A stretch of DNA of 32,061 nucleotides from Candidatus Roseilinea sp. GTDB taxonomy: Bacteria; Chloroflexota; Anaerolineae; J036; Brachytrichaceae. Positions 26,726 through 32,061 of the stretch are shown here, one piece after another. Both the position numbers and the translations under genes were made by a program. The stretch lies in assembly GCA_025055235.1 (NCBI GenBank), contig JANWYN010000038.1, positions 1 through 32,061 of the forward strand. Reading direction: 5' to 3'. Every line of letters starts with the position of its first letter. The first letter of the stretch is position 1. The notes under the pieces were generated by a model. The model saw nothing but the letters and a program-made list of their open reading frames with translations, had not been told where the DNA came from and did not search any database.

Positions 26726-29466
26726 TGATTTGCTAATCGCGCCACCATATCGCGCAGCATGACGGCGGCTACCGGATGCGAGGCCAGATGGTCGCGCAGC
26801 CGGAAGGTGCAAGCGATCATTCGCCCACGCCCGATATGTCGCTCCGCCACCAGCGCGGCGTTCTTGTGAATCCAGCCGACGAAGATGCCGGCATGCACGC
26901 CACGCAGCCAATGGAAAGGGTGGACGCCGAGGATGACGTGCTCCGGCGTGAGGTCGGCGAAAGCAAAGTCCACGACATTGTCTGTTGGGATGTCACCGAA
27001 CATCGCGTCGCGGCGTATCCAACTGAAACTGCTGGCCCAATCGCCGCGCAGGCCGGCTTGCGCGCGCGAGACCACGCGTATGTCTTTGAACCACGTCTGC
27101 TGGGCGTCATCGGACTCGGCCAGCCAGAGGACTCGCCCGCCGCGGAGCAGGTATTCACGCCAGACTTCGGTCATCTTGCCCACCACAACGACGTCGGCCT
27201 GCGCTGCGTCTTCGACCAACGCGTAACCAAGTGCGTGAAGTGCATCGGCATGCTCCGGTGCATGCACCCGAACCGCCGGCGCAGCGACGCGCGGGAAGAA
27301 GTAGAGGTCGAGATAGCTGCACGCCGCGACGGCGCCGTCACTGGCAACCAACTGCAAGGCCAGCCGTGCGCGCGTCCCACGTTTCACGTTCGGCGCGTCG
27401 AAGGCGATCGCGCCGGCATCGGTGACGGTAAACGCCGCAGGCGATAGATCGTTGCTCACGCCGGCGACTTTGGGGAATCCGGTCAGTCGCCACTCCAGAC
27501 GGCTGCCGTTCAGATCATGTCGCGAGTAGTGAGAGAGGGCCAGCTTGACTTCAACGCGTTCACCCGCGTGGAACGCCAGGCGCTCCCACTCCGGCACGAT
27601 CACGTCATCGGCGTTGATCTGGCCGATCTCAGGGTGATAGACCTTGGGGTTGCGCAGCATGTCGAGCAGGCCGTTGCACTCCCAGTGCAGGTCGGTGAAC
27701 TCGGTGATGACGTAGCCTTGGATGGACGGATGCCGCCGCATCTGCTCGATCTCGTATTTCATTGCCGCCATCTGCTGGCGCTGGCTGGCTTCGGCCAGTT
27801 GGCTCAACGAGCCGAAGATTCGGTCGAGGCCGAAGAGCTTGAAGCGATAACGCACCCCGTGTGGATAGACTTCGCCGCCGCCGTGCTCCAGGCCGGTCTC
27901 GAACCACCACGGCTCGCCGCCGTAGTGCGCTTCTATCTTCTCGATATCGGGCAAGCCCCAGTTGCCGAACTCGGAGATGACAATCGGCTCTTGGCCGCTG
28001 CGGCGCACCTCCGGCGCAGGCGTCGCCCAGTCGGCGCGCCAATGGTCTTGCAGAAAACGTGCGCGCGACTCGGCATCCGGCAGGTGCAGCGCGTAGGTCC
28101 AGGCCGGCCGCTGTGCAACGCGCGCCACCCATGCCTTCCACTGCTGATAGTGGTCGGGGATGGCGTAGTAGTTGTGCATGTCGTCAATGTCGCTGACGAC
28201 GTGAAAGTTGCCGTAGCATGCCGAGTTGTCCACAACGAGCCGAGACGGATCGTATGCCTTCAGCCAGTCGTAGGTCTCCGCCATCCACCGCAGGTGCTCA
28301 GGATCGAACTGGTCAATTCCCCAGGCTTCGTTGATGATGCTGCGGATGACGATGCTGGGCCGGTTCCAATCGCGTTCGACCATGCCGATGAACGTCTCCC
28401 GCGCGCGGCGCTTCGCGGCTTCGGTGAGCAGTTGCCAATTCGGCATCTCGGTCCAGATCAGCAAGCCCACCTTGTCGGCGGCTTTGTAGTAGCGCGGGTC
28501 GCCGATCTTGATGTGAATGCGCAGGCAGTTTAGGCCCATCTCCTTGGCCAGCCGGAACTGATGCTCGATGTAGTCCTGTGACGGCGGCGTGTAGATGCCG
28601 TCGGGATAGTAGTCCTGGTCGAGCGCGCCGCGCAGGTAGATCGGCCGGCCGTTCAGCCACAGCTTGCCGTCGCGCGCTTCGATGGTGCGGAAGCCGAATA
28701 CCTCGGTGAGGGTGTCGGTGGCGTTGGTGGTGTCGTTGGTGTCGGTAGTGTCAGTGGTGTCGGTGAGTGTCGCGCGGAGGGTGTAGAGGTGGGGCGCGTC
28801 TATGTCCCACAGCCTGGGCGACGGCACATGGAGCGTCGCTGCGAGGGCGTTCGTTTCGTGTGCTGCTACGCGCACGCCATCGGGATCGAACACCTCGAAG
28901 CGCAAGCGGTCGCGTGAGGACATCTTCCGACTGAGCGTGACGCGCGCTATGACCTGCTCGCCCCGGGGCGTGATCTTGAGCGAGACGATGTGCTTGCGCG
29001 GCCGGCTCTCCACCGTCACCGTCTGCCATAGCCCGGAGATCGGGCCATACCACGACTGTTTGCCGTGTGGGATCTCCGGGAAGAAGTCCAGCGAGTCGTC
29101 TATGCGCACGACGACGACGTTGTTGCCCGGCCGCACCAGCCGGGTCACGTCCAATTCGAAAGGCAGATAGCCGCCTTCGTGCGCGCCGGCTTTCTTGCCG
29201 TTCACCCACACATCGGCGAAGTAATCGGCTGCGTCGAAGCGGAGGATCACGGCGCGGTCTGCGCCGAGCATCTTCGGCGCGAGCCGGAAGGTGCGCCGGT
29301 ACCAGCCCACGCCGGTGTAGAAGCGCAGGTCGGGATGCGTCTGCCACGGCACCGGCACGTTGATCCTGAATGCAGCGCGCGGCAGAAGTGTCGCCGGCGA
29401 TAGTCGTTTGTCAGGGTCAATCCAAAACTGCCACTCGCCGTCTAGCGAGAGGGTGTGTCGGGTCAC
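26701..29466 (-). CDS. GH2 family glycoside hydrolase (beta-galactosidase/beta-glucuronidase-like)
   Basis: The product has 921 residues. The N-terminal sugar-binding jelly roll (about 5-155) has LSLDGEWQF, WYRRTF, ADVWVNGKKAGAHEGGYLPFELDVT and WYGPISGLWQTV. An Ig-like domain (about 158-258) leads to the TIM barrel, entered by FGFRTIEARDGKLWLNGRP. The catalytic acid/base is E380 in SIINEAWG and the nucleophile E499 in VISEFGNWG. A C-terminal beta region (about 630-921) is extra. Family members act on beta-galactosides, glucuronides, mannosides or arabinopyranosides; the operon with GH51 and GH43 suggests a hemicellulose side-chain substrate. No signal peptide is seen. The GTG start at 29466 has AAAGGAG 7 nt upstream. 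A TDT-rich tract (residues 235-252) is an in-frame simple-repeat insertion. The 3' end overlaps the GT-C gene by 25 nt. Confidence 0.92.
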   Translation of the reverse strand: MTRHTLSLDGEWQFWIDPDKRLSPATLLPRAAFRINVPVPWQTHPDLRFYTGVGWYRRTFRLAPKMLGADRAVILRFDAADYFADVWVNGKKAGAHEGGYLPFELDVTRLVRPGNNVVVVRIDDSLDFFPEIPHGKQSWYGPISGLWQTVTVESRPRKHIVSLKITPRGEQVIARVTLSRKMSSRDRLRFEVFDPDGVRVAAHETNALAATLHVPSPRLWDIDAPHLYTLRATLTDTTDTTDTNDTTNATDTLTEVFGFRTIEARDGKLWLNGRPIYLRGALDQDYYPDGIYTPPSQDYIEHQFRLAKEMGLNCLRIHIKIGDPRYYKAADKVGLLIWTEMPNWQLLTEAAKRRARETFIGMVERDWNRPSIVIRSIINEAWGIDQFDPEHLRWMAETYDWLKAYDPSRLVVDNSACYGNFHVVSDIDDMHNYYAIPDHYQQWKAWVARVAQRPAWTYALHLPDAESRARFLQDHWRADWATPAPEVRRSGQEPIVISEFGNWGLPDIEKIEAHYGGEPWWFETGLEHGGGEVYPHGVRYRFKLFGLDRIFGSLSQLAEASQRQQMAAMKYEIEQMRRHPSIQGYVITEFTDLHWECNGLLDMLRNPKVYHPEIGQINADDVIVPEWERLAFHAGERVEVKLALSHYSRHDLNGSRLEWRLTGFPKVAGVSNDLSPAAFTVTDAGAIAFDAPNVKRGTRARLALQLVASDGAVAACSYLDLYFFPRVAAPAVRVHAPEHADALHALGYALVEDAAQADVVVVGKMTEVWREYLLRGGRVLWLAESDDAQQTWFKDIRVVSRAQAGLRGDWASSFSWIRRDAMFGDIPTDNVVDFAFADLTPEHVILGVHPFHWLRGVHAGIFVGWIHKNAALVAERHIGRGRMIACTFRLRDHLASHPVAAVMLRDMVARLANHYRLRNKM
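28711..28764 (-). repeat. Simple repeat inside the GH2 gene encoding a Thr/Asp tract
   Basis: A run built from ACC, GAC and ACT codons encodes TDTTDTTDTNDTTNATDT in the Ig-like domain, between LYTLRATL and TEVFGFRTIE. Relatives have a short turn here. The triplet basis keeps the frame. Confidence 0.8.
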
Positions 29467-29488
29467 GATGAATCTCCTTTGTCATGAA

Positions 29489-29521
29489 AACCCTCACAGG
29501 GCTCGGAGACCTGTGAGGGTT
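29489..29521. repeat. Palindrome, dispersed repeat copy 2, between GH43 and GH2
   Basis: AACCCTCACAGG and its exact complement flank a 9-nt loop. The arm CCCTCACAGG is identical to the palindrome at 3465-3493. It lies in the 63-nt gap between the GH43 stop and the GH2 start, so it may fold in the mRNA of the operon and adjust expression between the two genes. Confidence 0.75.
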
Positions 29522-29529
29522 ATGGATGT

Positions 29530-30558
29530 TCAGGGTAAGGGTTGCGGGTCGGTCGTCGGTCCTTCTAGGACAGGCACATCGCCCTCGAAACGCACACGGT
29601 CTAGGCGCAGGCTGCGCTGGCCAAGATTGGCGTAGCCAACGTTGCGTGATTTCCACGCGTGATAGGCCATCCACAAGTTGCCGTCCGTGTCGGTGAAGAA
29701 CTCCTGCCCGCCTGGGCCGGCCACCTTGCCGCGCTTGGCGAATAGCGGACCATCCTGAGTGACCTTCGTATAAGGGCCAGTGATCGTATCGGCAACGGCA
29801 TAGCCGATGGCGTAATCAGCACTTTCGTAGCGGTTAGCCGAGTAGAACAGGTAATACTTGTCGTTGTGCTTCAACATGCTCGGCCCTTCGATCAGCGGGC
29901 TTTCCCAGGCACGGTCGTAGCGCAGTACCTCAATTGGTTCACCGACAACTGACAGACCATCTTCGCTCAGGCGTTGAATCCACAGACTGACCGGCAAGCC
30001 ACAGCAGTTACCGTCATTCTTCCACAGCAGCCACGCCGAGCCGTCGTCATCCACAAATGGACTGGGATCAATCGAACCGCCAAGGCTGGTTTGGCAGATA
30101 AATGGCCGCGCCGAATCATCTTTGAATTTGCCCTCCGGCACGGCGGCGACGGCGCGACCGATGCATTGCCGATCGGATGCATTGTCGCGCGCAGTGAAAT
30201 ACAACACGTAGCGGTCGCCGCGTGGCAGTACTGATGGCGCCCAAGTCAGGCCGGCGCCAGAGCGCGCCCACTTTGGCAACAAAGGCAGCGCATCACCAAG
30301 CCGTTCCCACGTCGCCAGATCGGTCGAGCGCAGCGCAGGCACATTGTTGCTGCGCACATTGGTGGCATAGGCGTAGTAGATTTCACCGACTCGTAGCACA
30401 AAGGGGTCAGGAAAGTCATCGTCGTAAACAGGGTTGCTGTAAGTCTTGCCAGCAGGCATAGTCGCAGTCGGTATCTTCAATGGAGCACGCGCAGGTAGGC
30501 CAGCGCATGCCGATAGTAGGATCAACGCGCTTGCCCAGGCAACAAAAATCAATTTCAT
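29530..30558 (-). CDS. GH43 family glycoside hydrolase, lipoprotein
   Basis: GH43 enzymes are mostly arabinofuranosidases, arabinanases and xylosidases. The 342-residue product begins with a lipoprotein signal peptide (MKLIFVAWASALILLSAC, Cys 18, lipobox LSAC), so it is probably anchored outside the cytoplasmic membrane. The five-bladed propeller residues are visible: general base D51 in DFPDPFVL, pKa-modulating D164 in GSIDPSPFVD, and general acid E224 in LIEGPSML. LTWAPSVLPRGDRYVLYF and YYLFYSANRYESADYAIGYA are typical. ATG 30558 is 28 nt after the GH51 stop. An upstream in-frame start at 30597 would overlap the GH51 gene and spoil the signal peptide. It likely releases arabinose-containing fragments outside the cell that GH51 and GH2 finish inside. 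Confidence 0.92.
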   Translation of the reverse strand: MKLIFVAWASALILLSACAGLPARAPLKIPTATMPAGKTYSNPVYDDDFPDPFVLRVGEIYYAYATNVRSNNVPALRSTDLATWERLGDALPLLPKWARSGAGLTWAPSVLPRGDRYVLYFTARDNASDRQCIGRAVAAVPEGKFKDDSARPFICQTSLGGSIDPSPFVDDDGSAWLLWKNDGNCCGLPVSLWIQRLSEDGLSVVGEPIEVLRYDRAWESPLIEGPSMLKHNDKYYLFYSANRYESADYAIGYAVADTITGPYTKVTQDGPLFAKRGKVAGPGGQEFFTDTDGNLWMAYHAWKSRNVGYANLGQRSLRLDRVRFEGDVPVLEGPTTDPQPLP

Positions 30559-30586
30559 GGCGCCAACTTGAGCGTGGGGAACACCC

Positions 30587-32061
30587 TCAAGTCCCAAAAC
30601 GGATCGCGGTGAACGACAGCGGCGGCAAGCGCAGGCGCAGCGCTGTGCCGTCCATCCTCAGCCCATCGAGCTTGCGCGGCGCCACGGCATCCGGCGCATC
30701 CCAGGTGTTGCCCCGTTTCGGATCGTCGCCCGCGAGCTGCCATGCCTCGGATACGTGTGTAGGCGCGCCATCTTGCCAGATCAGATCGGTCACTACCGGA
30801 TCACTCAGGCTACGGTTGACGATGAAAGCAGCTTGGTTGCCGGTCGCCGGATCATGAGCTGCAGCGACGTCGAGCAACGGCGATGCGCCGAAGTGCTTGT
30901 TGTCATAGACCGGCGACTTCACCAGCAAGTCGAGTGCATTGCCGCGCGCCCAGTTGCTAACGAATTTGAAGGGATAGAACGACGTGTGCTTGAGCAGCCC
31001 ATCGCGCCGGGTGTGAATCCACGAGATGATGTTGACGATCTGCGCGACGCAGGCGATCTTCAGCACGTTGCACTTGCGCAAAAAGACGTTGAGCCATTGC
31101 GCGACGACGAGCGCATCTTCCAGGTTATAGCCGGCCTCGGCCAGATGAGGCGCTTCGGTCCATCGCCCGTTCGTCTCGCCGGGATGCCACACCTGCCACT
31201 CATCCCATGAGAGATAGACGTCGTGCTTGCTGCGCGTCTTGGCTTTGACGTAGCGTAAAGTCGCCGCCATCGTGTCCACGAAGTCCTCGAAGCGCTGGGC
31301 CAAGGCTAGATAGCTCGGTGTGTCTTGGTCGCGATGATTGCTGACGTACATGTGGATGGAGAGGTAGTCCACCACATCCCAGCAATGCTCGAGGACGACG
31401 CGATCCCACTCGGGGTAGGTAGGCATCTGATCATTCGACGATCCGCACAACACGGTCTTGATGGACGGGTCATGCCACTTCATCATCTTGGCAGCCTCGC
31501 GGGCTTTCTTGGCGTAATCGAGCGCGTCGAGGTGGCCGATCTGCCACGGGCCGTCCATCTCATTGCCCACGCACCAGTAGCGCACGTTGTGCGGCGCAGC
31601 GAAGCCATGCGCAGCGCGCAGGTCGGACCAGTATGTGCCGGCCGGTGCGTTGCAATACTCAACGAGGTTCGCTGCCGACTCGATCGTGCCCGTGCCCATG
31701 TTCACGCCGAGCATGGGCTCGGCGCCGATCTTGCGACAGAAACAGATGAATTCGTTGGTGCCGAACTGGTTCGTCTCGATCGAGAACCAGGCGAGGTCGC
31801 GCTTGCGCGGGCGCAATTCTTTCGGCCCAACGCCGTCGAGCCAGTTGTAGCCGCTGAGGAAGTTGCCGCCGGGATAGCGGATCACGGTGTAGCCGAGCTC
31901 GCGCAGGGCTGCGAGCACGTCGGTGCGCAGGCCATCCTCGTCGGCCAGCGGCGAGGCCGGGTCGTAGATGCCCTCGTAGATACAGCGGCCCATGTGCTCG
32001 GCGAAGCCGCCGAACAGCAACGGCGAAATCTCGGCGATGATACGGCTGGGGTCAAGCAGGA
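30587..32061 (-). CDS. GH51 alpha-L-arabinofuranosidase, 5' end cut by the window
   Basis: The enzyme removes alpha-L-arabinofuranosyl residues from arabinan or arabinoxylan oligosaccharides, normally in the cytoplasm. About 490 residues are visible; the frame runs to the window edge ([22 protein letters not shown], matching the usual N-terminus of GH51), so only a few residues are missing. [20 protein letters not shown] and [18 protein letters not shown] are GH51 signatures. Counted from the TTG at 32020, the acid/base is E154 in [14 protein letters not shown] and the nucleophile E274 in [11 protein letters not shown]. The C-terminal beta domain ends in [14 protein letters not shown]. It is the first visible gene of the GH51-GH43-GH2 group. 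The true start and promoter lie outside the window. Confidence 0.94.
   Translation of the reverse strand, partial: LLDPSRIIAEISPLLFGGFAEHMGRCIYEGIYDPASPLADEDGLRTDVLAALRELGYTVIRYPGGNFLSGYNWLDGVGPKELRPRKRDLAWFSIETNQFGTNEFICFCRKIGAEPMLGVNMGTGTIESAANLVEYCNAPAGTYWSDLRAAHGFAAPHNVRYWCVGNEMDGPWQIGHLDALDYAKKAREAAKMMKWHDPSIKTVLCGSSNDQMPTYPEWDRVVLEHCWDVVDYLSIHMYVSNHRDQDTPSYLALAQRFEDFVDTMAATLRYVKAKTRSKHDVYLSWDEWQVWHPGETNGRWTEAPHLAEAGYNLEDALVVAQWLNVFLRKCNVLKIACVAQIVNIISWIHTRRDGLLKHTSFYPFKFVSNWARGNALDLLVKSPVYDNKHFGASPLLDVAAAHDPATGNQAAFIVNRSLSDPVVTDLIWQDGAPTHVSEAWQLAGDDPKRGNTWDAPDAVAPRKLDGLRMDGTALRLRLPPLSFTAIRFGT

Noticed and set aside
25550-26911. 453-residue minus-strand open frame
   Set aside because: It overlaps the second GT-C gene and the GH2 end and has no family motif; it is His/Arg/Gln-rich like other antisense frames here.

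Overview
The window is high-GC, gene-dense bacterial chromosome with no rRNA, tRNA or CRISPR array that I can see. The gene content points to Chloroflexota, probably an Anaerolineae-type or related lineage. The grounds are a large multi-pass protein of the DUF2298/Chlor_Arch_YYY type (a family known mainly from Chloroflexi and archaea), tandem GT-C-like membrane proteins, a fused pyruvate:ferredoxin oxidoreductase and many carbohydrate-active enzymes. The lineage is an inference; no marker gene was compared.

Layout. (1) 1-2622, minus strand: ruvB, then a lipoprotein with a formylglycine-generating-enzyme-like (SUMF1) domain broken by one in-frame TAA, then the 5' part of priA, which runs off the left edge and carries an in-frame 15-bp tandem repeat. 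(2) 2815-8330, plus strand: a YacP/NYN-domain protein, then a three-gene cassette consisting of a 1140-residue modular cell-wall-hydrolase-like protein without a signal peptide and two unrecognised proteins. (3) 8323-9624, minus: a GH4 alpha-galactosidase. (4) 9763-19139, plus: threonine synthase and DUF2298 membrane protein (1-nt gap), CE7 acetyl esterase, pyruvate:ferredoxin oxidoreductase and a flavodoxin-domain protein. (5) 19349-26725, plus: two unknown membrane proteins, a Lon-like AAA+ protease and two tandem paralogous GT-C-like membrane proteins. (6) 26701-32061, minus: an arabinose/hemicellulose operon in the order GH51 (cut by the right edge), GH43 lipoprotein, GH2.

The most unusual signal is not a gene. 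Short tandem repeats with a 7-bp period occur in intergenic DNA and also, in frame, inside conserved genes: threonine synthase (approximate), the DUF2298 protein (three arrays) and pyruvate:ferredoxin oxidoreductase (two arrays). Because 3 heptads equal 7 codons, the inserted peptides repeat every 7 residues. Two arrays are built as inverted halves that can fold into long hairpins, and three contain G-quadruplex motifs on the coding strand. Related expansions (15-bp in priA, a TDT-type triplet run in GH2) and several dispersed palindromes suggest a genome with active short-repeat spread that tolerates repeats in surface loops of essential proteins.

A second pattern is that at least five genes have a TAnnnT -10 box ending 6 or 7 nt before the start codon, which implies leaderless transcripts. 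Other genes use Shine-Dalgarno sequences.
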